NCBI GenBank assembly: GCA_958295845.1
Contig: OY282376.1
Location: 3,609,022 to 3,673,021, forward strand
Source: Caldilineaceae bacterium
GTDB lineage: Bacteria; Chloroflexota; Anaerolineae; Caldilineales; Caldilineaceae
Direction: 5' to 3'
DNA length: 64,000 bases
Part shown: piece by piece, positions 53,068-61,643 of the stretch
Layout: each line of letters begins with the position of its first letter
Position numbering within the stretch: the stretch's first letter is position 1
The notes under the pieces: model-generated
What the model was told of the DNA's origin: nothing
What the model saw: only the letters and a program-made list of their open reading frames with translations
The model's database searches: none
Made by a program: the position numbers and the translations under genes

Positions 53068-53841
53068 TCAGGACAGGCCCATTTTCACGAGGTTGCGATA
53101 GCTGGTGGCAAGGCTCTCGAAGGGGTCGCCCGGACAGATGTCCTGTTCCACGGCATACCACTCAACGTTGGCCTGGCGGCAGGCGTCGAGGATGCCGGGC
53201 CAGTTCAAGTTTCCTTCACCGACTTCTTTCATCACCTGTTCGCGCCAGCTGATCGTAGCCATATCTTTGAGGTGGACTACCGGCATCCGGTCCTTGACGC
53301 GCAGGATCCAGTCGCATACGTCACCGCCGCCAAATTGGATCCAGTAGGTGTCCAGCTCGGCCTGAACGTAGCGGGGATCGGTTTCATCGAAGAGAATCTC
53401 GAGCCCGCACTTGTCACCGTAGCGCATGAATTCGAAGCTGTGGTTGTGATAGCTGAAAGTCAGCCCGGCCTCGTGGAGAGTACGGCCGACCTCGTTCGCT
53501 TCCACGATAAATTGACGCAGACCCTCTTCGCCCGCTTCGATAAAGTGAAAAGGCATACTGCCTACCGCCACGTGCCGGCAGTCCCAGAGGTTATGCTCTT
53601 CGATCACGGCGGAGATATCATCTTTGAGACGCGGCCAGGCGATGTGCGTGTTCACGATGGTAATGCCGTTATCATCGCAGACCTTCTTTACTTCATCGGG
53701 GGAGATGGGGCCAATTGCGGATACCTGCGCCGCCGTGTAGCCGATTGCGCTGATCTTGGCCATTGTGTCTGTGAAATCTTCGAGGGTCTTTGTGAAATCC
53801 CGTACTGTGAAAAGCTGCGCTGCAAGGACGTTTTGACTCAT
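53068..53841 (-). CDS. Sugar phosphate isomerase/epimerase family protein
   Basis: 257 residues, TIM-barrel pattern. AAQVSAIGPISPDEVKKVC starts the barrel, EAGLTFSYHNHSFEFMRYG carries the conserved His and Glu, and VVHLKDMA plus EWYAVEQDICP supply the late Asp/His/Glu metal ligands. AGGAGA lies before the ATG. Close to myo-inosose-type isomerases and IolE/IolI by pattern, substrate unproven. It probably works with the Gfo/Idh enzymes downstream. Confidence 0.9.
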   Translation of the reverse strand: MSQNVLAAQLFTVRDFTKTLEDFTDTMAKISAIGYTAAQVSAIGPISPDEVKKVCDDNGITIVNTHIAWPRLKDDISAVIEEHNLWDCRHVAVGSMPFHFIEAGEEGLRQFIVEANEVGRTLHEAGLTFSYHNHSFEFMRYGDKCGLEILFDETDPRYVQAELDTYWIQFGGGDVCDWILRVKDRMPVVHLKDMATISWREQVMKEVGEGNLNWPGILDACRQANVEWYAVEQDICPGDPFESLATSYRNLVKMGLS

Positions 53842-53978
53842 GGATTTTCTCCTGAGATGAATGGATGACTTGGTCGTTGGCTTGTTCCAAGCCTAAAGTA
53901 AACAATGGATGGCCTCTGGGGCGCAAGTTGGGGGGGTCTTGTGTTATCGGAACATTGTCTGGCGCGCGAACGGCCCTG

Positions 53979-53987
53979 TGGTACAAT
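53979..53987 (+). promoter_or_regulatory. Possible extended -10 promoter for the MutL-like operon
   Basis: TG-G-TACAAT, -10 at 53982-53987, no good -35 at the normal distance. It would give a leader of about 345 bases ahead of 54339. Confidence 0.35.
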
Positions 53988-54219
53988 TTTTGAACATTTC
54001 GTTACTTCTTAGCCATTTCCGTTGTACAGTTCGCCTGACTCAGGGTATGCGAGATAGGAGGGACTGTAGGGACGGAAGTGAAGAGCCCTTCGGGAAGTTG
54101 GTGTCAGGTGGTCTGCCTCTGCGGACCCCCTGTTGCCATGCCTGGCATTCCTTCGAGGGCTGCCATGTGAAGTTCTCAGGCAAGGCTGTTGTTAGTTGAT
54201 AGTGTCCAGTGGCAGTAGG

Positions 54220-54294
54220 CTTGAGAGATGGCTGGGCTCGCCGAAATCGGGGCGGCGAAGGGCATGGCGCTGAGGAGGCGCTCCATCTCTCGAG
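54220..54294 (+). other. Predicted structured leader (three-way junction)
   Basis: CTTGAGAGATGG (54220-54231) pairs with CCATCTCTCGAG (54283-54294): 12 pairs with one G-U. Inside lie TCGCCG-9-CGGCGA (54238-54258) and GGCGC-7-GCGCT (54266-54282, one G-U). It ends 44 bases before the first ATG of the operon. Confidence 0.55.
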
Positions 54295-54338
54295 ATTGGC
54301 CTGCACATTTGGATGCATAGGAGAGTTCGGAAAGTCAG

Positions 54339-54632
54339 ATGCGTGAGGAGCAGTTTGAAGAGCCAGTTGACGCAGTGCTCTCGGCGATCGGCCATAGGCG
54401 GATGGTCTTGCCTGCGATTCTTTTGCTGGCTGGACACCGTCCACTGGCGTTCACTTTCGGCCAGTTGCTGCTGATTCTGCAGCCGGTGGCTGCGCTTTTA
54501 GGCACCAACGGGCTGGACTCCTGGGCCCGCTTGCTCACCCATCCGAGCGGTCCCGCGGCGCTGTCAGATCGGCTGGCGGCGTTGTTGGAAGAGGACCGCC
54601 TTGCATCTCAAGAATTGAAATCTGAATCGTGA
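54339..54632 (+). CDS. Small protein, operon gene 1 (97 residues)
   Basis: The central part LPAILLLAGHRPLAFTFGQLLLILQPVAALL is hydrophobic, flanked by a charged N-terminus and a helical LSDRLAALLEEDRLASQ tail. The pattern PAIxxLxxxRPLxFxxxQ, then QPVxxLxG resembles small proteins I recall from Chloroflexota and Actinobacteria; the family is not named here. Overlaps the next gene by GTGA. Likely a membrane-associated component of the operon. Confidence 0.65.
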   Translation: MREEQFEEPVDAVLSAIGHRRMVLPAILLLAGHRPLAFTFGQLLLILQPVAALLGTNGLDSWARLLTHPSGPAALSDRLAALLEEDRLASQELKSES

Positions 54633-55258
54633 ACCATTATACAGACCCGGCACATCTGTCACATTCCTGGCGGCAGCTGGCCGACAGTGCAAATGAATCC
54701 GGAGAGACGTCGGTGTTCGCCCTGGGCCTCGATTCGCTTTACCGGAACGGCGTGTTGAGGCTACTTGCACTGAGCCGCCTCTCCCGCCAGAACCTGGGGC
54801 CGCAACATCCGACGATCGTCACGGGCGGTGACGGATGGCTGTGGCTGCTGGCTATGCTTCTCTGGCGGCCTGCAGTTGGCGGTTATCGACGCCATGCGGC
54901 GGCAGTTGACAGTGCGACCTCTGGGGAGGAGGCGGCGGGCCTGTCGGAACGAACGGACGATGCGGGTCGGACGGTCCTCTATGCGGGTGCAGACAGCGCC
55001 CTGTACGCGGCCACGCTTAATCTCGCGGGGCAGCAGGGGGACCGGGCCGGTACGCCACCTGGGTTGGACTGGTCTGTGCCGACGTCAACGTCAGCCGGCG
55101 TCGAAGGCGCGGACGTCGAGTTGCTGCCAGCCATCGTCAGCCAGGTGTCTTTGCCTGATGCAGCAGAGCCCTCGGATGACGCCTGGTTGCGAAAAGGAGA
55201 ACGCTGGGCAGGCGGTCTACTGGCGTTCGCACTTCTTATCGCCTCATTCTTCGGATAG
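54629..55258 (+). CDS. Tail-anchored protein, operon gene 2
   Basis: 209 residues from a GTG. The C-terminus GGLLAFALLIASFFG is a single membrane anchor; the rest (residues 1-190) is soluble, rich in Ala, Asp and Ser, with a short hydrophobic WLWLLAMLLWRP segment near residue 70. No motif recognised. The next gene starts six bases after its stop. Probably faces the cytoplasm. Confidence 0.7.
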   Translation: MNHYTDPAHLSHSWRQLADSANESGETSVFALGLDSLYRNGVLRLLALSRLSRQNLGPQHPTIVTGGDGWLWLLAMLLWRPAVGGYRRHAAAVDSATSGEEAAGLSERTDDAGRTVLYAGADSALYAATLNLAGQQGDRAGTPPGLDWSVPTSTSAGVEGADVELLPAIVSQVSLPDAAEPSDDAWLRKGERWAGGLLAFALLIASFFG

Positions 55259-55264
55259 ACGCCG

Positions 55265-55894
55265 GTGTTCTCTTCCCGATCAAGCTGGTTGAATCGCATT
55301 GTCCTCCTGGTTGTTTTGGCAAACGCAGGGGTGATCATATCCACTCGATTGGGATTGCCCCTGGCGCCGCCTGCCGCGGCGACTACTCTTTACGGTTGGG
55401 CATTGGTGTTGGGCGGGTTCGCAGTGCTGCTGGGGATTGCGAACGCTGTCAGATTCCACCTGGTCAGGGTCCAACGCGGGCAGAGAGAGTGGCTTCTCAG
55501 TCTCTTACTCCTGATCGTTTTTGCCTTGGTTCTGGGCGCCGGCGTCTCGTCGCCGGAGGGAACGACCGGCCTACTTTCTGAGTGGGTATTCGACGCGGTG
55601 CTGGCGCCGGGACAGGCCACGCTTTTTGCGCTGACCGGAATCTTCCTGTTGAGTGCGGCGTACCACTTTCTGCGCGTTGACCGGCCGGGCGGACTTTGGA
55701 TTCTGGCCGGCGTCCTGTTGATGCTACTGGTGCAGACGCCGTTCTTGTATCAGATGGTGCCCGAGTCGGTCGTGGAACTGGTCGACTGGCTGCTTTCGTG
55801 GCCTGTGATGGCCGCGATGCGCGGTGTACTGCTCGGCGGCGCGCTGGCAGTCCTTTTTATCAGCCTGCGCCTGATCGTGAATAGCGCGAAATAG
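55265..55894 (+). CDS. Polytopic membrane protein, operon gene 3
   Basis: 209 residues from a GTG, about six membrane segments, starting LNRIVLLVVLANAGVII and ending MRGVLLGGALAVLFISLRLIV. The soluble loops are short. No catalytic motif or named family is recognised. Length and layout suggest a structural or channel-like partner of gene 5. Confidence 0.75.
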   Translation: MFSSRSSWLNRIVLLVVLANAGVIISTRLGLPLAPPAAATTLYGWALVLGGFAVLLGIANAVRFHLVRVQRGQREWLLSLLLLIVFALVLGAGVSSPEGTTGLLSEWVFDAVLAPGQATLFALTGIFLLSAAYHFLRVDRPGGLWILAGVLLMLLVQTPFLYQMVPESVVELVDWLLSWPVMAAMRGVLLGGALAVLFISLRLIVNSAK

Positions 55895-55980
55895 GCTCAG
55901 GTAACCGGGAGCGGCCGCTTTTGCATGCGGCTGCTTTCACTTTTTGCTCAAACAGTTCTGACTTGGAGACCGCCTAGCCG

Positions 55981-57387
55981 ATGGCGACCTCGGAATGTCC
56001 ACATTGCGGGTATGGTAACCCGGTAGAATCCCAGTTTTGTGTCCATTGCGGCACGGTTCTGGCGGGCCAGAAAGCGCCGCCCGCCTCTGACGGCGAATCC
56101 GCTGAAGAGGCGGAGGAACAGTCCGGCGACGAGGAGGCGGCTCCTTCGGAACCCAGCGAGGAGGAGGAAGAGCAAGAGGACGCGACCGGTAGCTCCGGCG
56201 CAGGTGTCTCCGGAACGCGGCCCCATTTGGCTGGTGAGGAAGAGGAGGCAGGCGAGGAAGCTGGCGTCGGGGGTTCGGGCAGCGGCGCTGGCGGGCCGGG
56301 TCCTCTGCTGAGGGGCCTTGGGGGCCTGCTCGAACCGGCGGACCCACTTTCGTATATTTCGTCTGGGTCCGGTGGGCTCGATCCGACGGTCGACCGCCCA
56401 ACTGCGCTGATGGTGGAACTGCGCGCAGACGAAGAGGAACGCGGGCACCTGCGCCGACTCTATGCCGAAAATCTGCCGACGGCGGTCGGCGCCAGTCCGG
56501 ACGCGGCCGCAAATTTTGTAGAGCCATCCCGGAGCGGAAACGGGCTGCAGAGAAGGGTCTGGCTTGAACTGATCCTATTGCTGGGTATGGCTGGCGCACT
56601 GCTTTGGGGAGGGCAAAGCTCGCCGGGAGGGGCTGGCCCGCATGCTTTGCCCGGCCTGGAAGAGGCTCACTGGCAGATCGATGGTTTGCAGCCGAACAGC
56701 CTTGTACTGGTGAATTGGGCGTACGATCCGGCAACCGCGGGGGAGATGGACCTGGTCGCGCAGCCGCTGATCGAACATTTGCTGCAGAAGCAGGCGAAAC
56801 TGATTGTATTCAGCCAGTTGCCAGGCGGCCCGGCCAGCGCGCGGCGGGTTATCGCCAGAGCCGAGGAATCGTTGCAACGGCCATCCCGCTCGCAGATTAC
56901 AGCCAACCTGGTCATCGAGGGCGGTTATCTCCCCGGCGGGGGCGCTTCCCTTCCCCTCCTGGGCGTCGCGCCGGCGCGGGCCTTGCCGGTGGACCCCTCC
57001 TGGGTCGACCTCAGAGAGCGGTTCAGCATCGCGGGGTTAGGCGACGCGGGGCCGGCGCTGACGCTGGTGATCGCCGCGCACGCAGAGGATGTGCGGCGGT
57101 GGCTGGAGCAGGTGCAGCCACTCAACGGCGGCACGGTCATTGCGGCCACCAGTGCCGTGGTTGGCCCGTCGGTTCGCCCCTATTTGCACAGCGGACAGCT
57201 GGCCGGGCTCGTGAGCGGCTGGGACGGGGGCAGCGCTTATGGTCGCCGCCTGGATCGGGCCCGCGGCGCCGTGGAGCAGGCCCGTTCGCTCAGGCGGGTC
57301 AGCGGGCTGAATTGGGGCGTGGGCATTCTGATCGTTTCAGTGTTGCTTGGCAACGCAGCCGGGCTCACGGAGCGGAGAAGGCCGTGA
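55981..57387 (+). CDS. Zinc-ribbon membrane protein, operon gene 4
   Basis: 468 residues. CPHCGYGNPVESQFCVHCG near the start is a double CxxC zinc ribbon. A very acidic Glu/Asp/Ser linker follows to about residue 100, then a Gly-rich stretch, a membrane segment around 185-205 (LELILLLGMAGALLWGG), an outside domain with LVLVNWAYDPATAGEMDLVA and a final membrane segment (LNWGVGILIVSVLLGNAAGL). The outside domain has no named match; its first strand pattern recalls Chloroflexota proteins of unknown role. GTGA overlap with gene 5. Confidence 0.75.
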   Translation: MATSECPHCGYGNPVESQFCVHCGTVLAGQKAPPASDGESAEEAEEQSGDEEAAPSEPSEEEEEQEDATGSSGAGVSGTRPHLAGEEEEAGEEAGVGGSGSGAGGPGPLLRGLGGLLEPADPLSYISSGSGGLDPTVDRPTALMVELRADEEERGHLRRLYAENLPTAVGASPDAAANFVEPSRSGNGLQRRVWLELILLLGMAGALLWGGQSSPGGAGPHALPGLEEAHWQIDGLQPNSLVLVNWAYDPATAGEMDLVAQPLIEHLLQKQAKLIVFSQLPGGPASARRVIARAEESLQRPSRSQITANLVIEGGYLPGGGASLPLLGVAPARALPVDPSWVDLRERFSIAGLGDAGPALTLVIAAHAEDVRRWLEQVQPLNGGTVIAATSAVVGPSVRPYLHSGQLAGLVSGWDGGSAYGRRLDRARGAVEQARSLRRVSGLNWGVGILIVSVLLGNAAGLTERRRP

Positions 57388-58250
57388 GCCCATTCAGCAG
57401 CGGTCTGCCCGGTATCATGGAAGACGCAGGGCTGATTCTAGGTCTCGTTATTTCCCTGATGATTGGAAGCTATATCGTCCGGGACAGTTTTCTGGCGCGG
57501 CTGGGCCAATACGTTCTCGTCGGCGCGGGCCTGGGTTACACGGCCGTTCTTGTTTGGCGCAACGTCCTGTGGCCGCGGCTCTTTGCCCCTTTGATGGCAG
57601 AACCGATTTCGTGGCAGGCAGCGGCGGAGATGGGCCTGTTGAATTTTTGGGCGCCGCTTGTGCTGGGTGTGCTGATGTGGGCAGGCGGGTTGGAGCTTCT
57701 GCGACGGCCGCCCGAAAGGCTGGGAGGGAGGAGCCTCCTGCGCTTGCTGGCGGCTGTACCTGCAGCCATTTTGGGAGGGGTTGTCCTGGGAGTCGCTGTG
57801 AGCGGGGCGGTGCAGGGGACGTTGTTGCCCCAACTTGGCGCGGCCGTGGCTGTGAGCGAAGGACAGGCGGGTGCTGGTCAGGCGACGCGGCTGGTCAGGT
57901 TCCTGACCCTGTTAATCACTGGAGGCGTGCTGATTCATCTGCAGCTTGGCCCCAACGCCGGCGCGATGGAAAATGGTGGCACATCTCCGGAGTCTGCATT
58001 ATCGGAGGGTGCGGAAGCCGAAGACGAAGGGCGACCCAGGCTTTACCGCGTGCTATTGTTGACGTTGCTGCGGGTGTGGGAGGGCATTGGCCGCAGGGCG
58101 CTGTGGCTGGCTGCCGGCATTGTTTTCGCGCGGCTTGTCGCGGCCCGTTTCTCACTTGTGCTGTCGCGCCTGGAGTATTTTCTGTATGAGGTCCCGGGCA
58201 GTGATCTCTGGCAGCTACTTTGGGCTTCTCTACGTGGAGCCGGTTCATGA
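57384..58250 (+). CDS. Polytopic membrane protein, operon gene 5
   Basis: 288 residues from a GTG overlapping gene 4; an ATG at 57417 is an alternative. About six membrane segments: GLILGLVISLMIGSYIV, YVLVGAGLGYTAVLVW, WAPLVLGVLMWAGGLELL, LLRLLAAVPAAILGGVVLGV and LALWLAAGIVF-like helices at the end, with a soluble acidic loop near 220-235. ATGA overlap with the MutL-like gene. Function unknown; with gene 3 it forms the membrane core of the operon. Confidence 0.75.
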   Translation: MSPFSSGLPGIMEDAGLILGLVISLMIGSYIVRDSFLARLGQYVLVGAGLGYTAVLVWRNVLWPRLFAPLMAEPISWQAAAEMGLLNFWAPLVLGVLMWAGGLELLRRPPERLGGRSLLRLLAAVPAAILGGVVLGVAVSGAVQGTLLPQLGAAVAVSEGQAGAGQATRLVRFLTLLITGGVLIHLQLGPNAGAMENGGTSPESALSEGAEAEDEGRPRLYRVLLLTLLRVWEGIGRRALWLAAGIVFARLVAARFSLVLSRLEYFLYEVPGSDLWQLLWASLRGAGS

Positions 58251-59545
58251 GTTTTTCGCGTGTTCTGCCTGGGTCGATCTTGGATCAGGGCGGATCGTCT
58301 AGTTCTCTGGCTGATTTCGCTCCCCAGAGCATTCTGGCCCTGGCGGCGGAGCCGCGGCGCGCAGTCGCTGTCTTGATTGAACCTGTCGAAGAGATTCACA
58401 GGTTGGTTGGATGGCAAACAGTTGATCTGTCGGAGCGGGCCAGCCCCGACGAATGTAAGTCCGCCCTTATGCAGGCTGTCAGACGCCTGGAGAACCAGTT
58501 CAACATTTCTCTGTGGGATGGGGAGAGGGGACGGCCCCATCTACATAGTCCTGGTCAGGCAGTGGCGGAGGGCGTAGGCCAGGCGTTCGCGGTAGCGGAC
58601 CTGCAGGCGCCTCTGCGGGTATGGATGGGGGGACTTTCGGGCGGCGGCAGCCTGGCTGCGGGCGAAGCAGCACTTGCCGGCGCGCTGTGCAACGCGGTTG
58701 CGACCTATCTGCCGGGCCCCCATCAGAGCGCAGGGGCATTGACGAGAGAGTTCGAGGCACTGCTTCCGGATGTAATCCTGATTGTGGGTGGACACGAACA
58801 GATTGGGCCTCGAAGCCAGGAGCAGGTCCTTACATTGAGCGGTCTCGTGATCGAAGCCGCGGCCCGGCTGCCGGCTGAGGAGAGACCGCTTTTCTGTTTT
58901 GCCGGCAACAGCCAGTCGGCGGACGCTGCGCTGGCAAGCTGGCGTCAACGGACCGGCGGGGGGGATGCCACGAGGGCGGATAACGTTTTCAACGGCACAG
59001 GTGTGAGCAGCGCCACCGCGGTTCACAACGTGCTTGAGCGTCTTCACTGGCAGAGGTCGCTGGCCATTCCTGCTATGCAAGAGATTGCGGGCTGGCTTGA
59101 TCACTCGGTGGAGCTGTCGAGCACGCAGTGGGCGTTTGCACAGGCGGTCCGCCTGTGGAGGCGGCGTCAGCAGCTGCCGACACTGCATGGTCTGTACGCG
59201 GCAGCGGACAGGTGGCTGCATGTGTGGGTTTGGGAGATGCCCGATCAGGAGAGCGACGGCCTGCGGATCAACTGTGTGCGACCAGGGGAACGGCCTGAGA
59301 TTCTGGCTGACTGGCCGCCGGTGCGGCTGGTCAGCGGCGATTGGCCGGGGACATGGCCGAAACCGTCGCAGCCGCCGCCGGTCCTGGGCCCCCAGCGGCC
59401 GACCGCTTTACCGGCATTCTGGTGGGATCCTCTGGGTCTTGTCCCGGTGGTGGCCGGTGTCGGCCAGACCACGCCTGAGGCGGTACTTCAGGTCCTGACA
59501 GCAGACATACTCCTGGAGGGCGGAACCGAATTTGCCGGCGCTTGA
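58247..59545 (+). CDS. MutL/GlmL-like (glutamate mutase L) ASKHA-fold protein, operon gene 6
   Basis: 432 residues. The stretch LSGGGSLAAGEAALAGALCN, then EALLPDVILIVGGHEQIGPR and LFCFAGNSQSADAALASW follows the order of blocks in glutamate mutase L proteins (Chloroflexota types have repeated ASKHA units). Normal MutL starts with a D-x-G-x-T phosphate loop; here the N-terminus (LPGSILDQGGSSSSLADFAP) has lost that order, so ATP binding is doubtful. It may have become a scaffold. No mutase gene (GlmES/MutB type) is in the window. Confidence 0.55.
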   Translation: MSFSRVLPGSILDQGGSSSSLADFAPQSILALAAEPRRAVAVLIEPVEEIHRLVGWQTVDLSERASPDECKSALMQAVRRLENQFNISLWDGERGRPHLHSPGQAVAEGVGQAFAVADLQAPLRVWMGGLSGGGSLAAGEAALAGALCNAVATYLPGPHQSAGALTREFEALLPDVILIVGGHEQIGPRSQEQVLTLSGLVIEAAARLPAEERPLFCFAGNSQSADAALASWRQRTGGGDATRADNVFNGTGVSSATAVHNVLERLHWQRSLAIPAMQEIAGWLDHSVELSSTQWAFAQAVRLWRRRQQLPTLHGLYAAADRWLHVWVWEMPDQESDGLRINCVRPGERPEILADWPPVRLVSGDWPGTWPKPSQPPPVLGPQRPTALPAFWWDPLGLVPVVAGVGQTTPEAVLQVLTADILLEGGTEFAGA

Positions 59546-59669
59546 CGAGCCGGTACCAACTGTCGAGAATGGTAACTGGCAAGCCATATGCAGCGCGTGT
59601 GTGGACCAGACCTCCAGTCACTCCGCCATTGGGGCTATCTGATCGTGCACTCGTTGGCCGCGGAACTGC

Positions 59670-59767
59670 TGGGGGAACGGCTGGGGAACTGCGGGGGAAC
59701 GGCTGGGGGAACTGCGGGGGAACGGCTGGGGAACTGCGGGGGAACGGCTGGGGAACTGCGGGGATTT
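59670..59767 (+). repeat. G-rich tandem array with G-quadruplex potential
   Basis: Alternating G4-5 runs separated by AACGGCT (seven bases) and AACTGC (six bases), about eight G-runs in a row. Units are GGGGAACTGC-GGGGGAACGGCT (22 bases), repeated close to four times. Loop lengths are within the classical quadruplex range. Confidence 0.85.
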
Positions 59768-59802
59768 GGGGGCTGAGAAAGCGCGTGGGAAGGAAGACGC
59801 TG

Positions 59803-59952
59803 TTGGCTAGACATGATGCTGGGGAAGAACCAGTACGGTGGCTAGCAAGGGCGGGGCGTTGCGGGGGCGCAGCCCCTGCACAAGGGAGGGCCGAAGGCCC
59901 GGACGCCCAAAGATGCGAGGAGAGAGGGAAGAAGAGAGAGGAGAGAGTTAAC
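59803..59952 (+). repeat. Dispersed repeat element, copy 4
   Basis: TTGGCTAGAC at 59803-59812, the junction core at 59854-59908 (outer stem GGGCGTT with GACGCCC, one G-U), then the purine-rich run. The 3' part with the TTGGGA block and the upstream ACAAG hairpin are missing; the G-rich array stands where the hairpin would be. Confidence 0.85.
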
Positions 59953-60071
59953 GCCTTTACTCGCCTCATTCAGGTTCGCAGATCAGTTGTGGCTGAGTAG
60001 ATTCCGAGAATGTAAGAAATTCCGCCCAAGTCAGGGGATCGAGAGTTGAGGGGTTGTAGAATGGGGGGCCT

Positions 60072-61439
60072 ATGACGACGACGCTGCGCCAAACGGATGG
60101 AAGCAATATGCGGCAGAACGACGTTGGGCCCATTATTCAGTTGCTCAACAGCTCGCATTGCGTAGAGATAACGGGTTTCAGCAATGTGGGCAAGTCCTCT
60201 CTGATGCGGGTGCTGGCGCACGCCGATGTCTGGCTGCAAAAGCTGGGCGAAGAGGGCAGCACGTTTCTGCCGGTCTATATCGATTGCAACCGCATGCTGG
60301 AGATGACGGAGCAAGGGTTTTATGAGCTGGTGCTTCGATGTCTGCGGGAGAGCAGTGCAGCGCTGGCGGAGAACCAGGAACTGCAGGACGCGTATGAGTC
60401 TCTGGTGGCACCGGCCAACGTATTTCAGGTACCGTTGAGTTTCAGTAACGGTCTGAACGCCGCGCTCCACAGTTCCGAGTTCAAATTGATTCTGCTGTTC
60501 GACGAGTTTGACGAGCCGTTTCAGCAGATTGACAGCCGTGTTTTCCTCAACCTTCGGGCCAAGAAGGACCGTTACGGCAGCCGGCTAGTCTTTGTTACGG
60601 CAACGGTACTGCCGCTGGCGGCTCTGCGGCCAGGCGACCACAGCGGCGAATTTGGTGAACTGTTCTCGCATCATCCCTGGCATCTTGCTCCCCTCGCCCG
60701 CCATGACGTGGAACAGTACCTGCGCCATTTTGCCGCGCAGAATGGCGTTGTCGCGTTCAACGAGGATCTCGACTTTGTCTACCAGTGGACCGGCGGGCAT
60801 CCGGGCTATCTGGCCGGGGTGAGCAGGATTCTCGGGCTTGCGGAGGCGACGTTGGATGGGGACAGCGAGGGAGGGCAGAGTCGCTTCGTTTTTCTGCGGG
60901 GCCTGATCGATCGGCTACGCGGCGATCTGACCCTGTTGACTGAGAGCGAGAAGATATGGAACAGCTGCACGACGGAGCAGCAAGAGGCGCTGCGCCTGCT
61001 GTTCTCGGGGCTGGAGCCTGACGACAGCACATTGTCGCAGCTGATGAAGCAGCATGTTCTGGTCCGGGAACGGGAGGAACCGCGCGCATTCTGCCGTCTC
61101 TTCGCGGAGTATGTCCTGGCGCACCAGACTGCTGCTACTTTCGGGGAAGGGCTGCGAGTGGATGAGGGGAGCGGGGAAGTGACGGTAGGCGGAAGGGCAA
61201 TTGACCTGACACAGCTCGAATTTCGGTTGATCAGACTGCTCTACCGAATGAGCAACAGCATCGTAGACAAATACGAGATTGTCGAAGGGGTGTGGGGAGA
61301 CGAACACATGCTGGATGTGGACGACGCCCGCATCGAGAAGCTAGTCAGCCGGCTGCGCCAGAAGGTGGAGCCAGACCCGTCGGCTCCTGTTTACATTACT
61401 ACGGTTCGAGGAAGGGGATACCGCCTGGTTATCGACTGA
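60072..61439 (+). CDS. P-loop ATPase fused to an OmpR-type winged-helix domain
   Basis: 455 residues. Walker A is Gly35-Phe-Ser-Asn-Val-Gly-Lys41-Ser42 (TGFSNVGKSSLM), Walker B is KLILLFDEFDEPF, and the lid/sensor region extends to about residue 330. The last 90 residues form a Trans_reg_C winged helix: DLTQLEFRLIRLLYR, EIVEGVWGDEHM and VEPDPSAPVYITTVRGRGYR. No receiver domain is present. Such AAA-like/winged-helix fusions are probably STAND-type sensors that respond to an unknown signal and bind DNA. No toxin, receptor or kinase is coupled to it here. Confidence 0.88.
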   Translation: MTTTLRQTDGSNMRQNDVGPIIQLLNSSHCVEITGFSNVGKSSLMRVLAHADVWLQKLGEEGSTFLPVYIDCNRMLEMTEQGFYELVLRCLRESSAALAENQELQDAYESLVAPANVFQVPLSFSNGLNAALHSSEFKLILLFDEFDEPFQQIDSRVFLNLRAKKDRYGSRLVFVTATVLPLAALRPGDHSGEFGELFSHHPWHLAPLARHDVEQYLRHFAAQNGVVAFNEDLDFVYQWTGGHPGYLAGVSRILGLAEATLDGDSEGGQSRFVFLRGLIDRLRGDLTLLTESEKIWNSCTTEQQEALRLLFSGLEPDDSTLSQLMKQHVLVREREEPRAFCRLFAEYVLAHQTAATFGEGLRVDEGSGEVTVGGRAIDLTQLEFRLIRLLYRMSNSIVDKYEIVEGVWGDEHMLDVDDARIEKLVSRLRQKVEPDPSAPVYITTVRGRGYRLVID

Positions 61440-61514
61440 GCGTAGGGAGGTCAGTTGCCGGTGGGAAGATAGCGGGTTGGCGACAGTTAGGAGAACGTAG
61501 CTGGCCGCCAGATT

Positions 61515-61542
61515 TTGTTGGCTTGCCCCTTCGGTCTATACT
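61515..61542 (+). promoter_or_regulatory. Predicted promoter for the PH-like gene
   Basis: TTGTTG (61515-61520), 16-base spacer, TATACT (61537-61542). It excludes the farther 5' start at 61515 and supports a start at 61554 or 61644. Confidence 0.5.
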
Positions 61543-61643
61543 ATTCTCTGTCCATGAATTGCAGCGCGGCGCAGGGCAGTAAAGGCTGGGCTGCTGTGTT
61601 GTGGAAGCGTTATCAAATCATTTTTGCGAGGCAGATTGGCTCT

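Larger units (their letters stand above)
59546..60071. other. Intergenic with repeats
   Basis: Holds the G-rich array and repeat copy 4, then a run of about 120 bases before the next gene with a weak TAGAAT 17 bases ahead of the ATG. No gene recognised; open frames over the array are low-complexity Pro-rich artefacts. Confidence 0.6.

Noticed and set aside
56604..57383. Upstream extension of the gene-5 frame overlapping gene 4
   Set aside because: It overlaps almost the whole second half of the zinc-ribbon gene; the GTG at 57384 with GTGA coupling is the better start.
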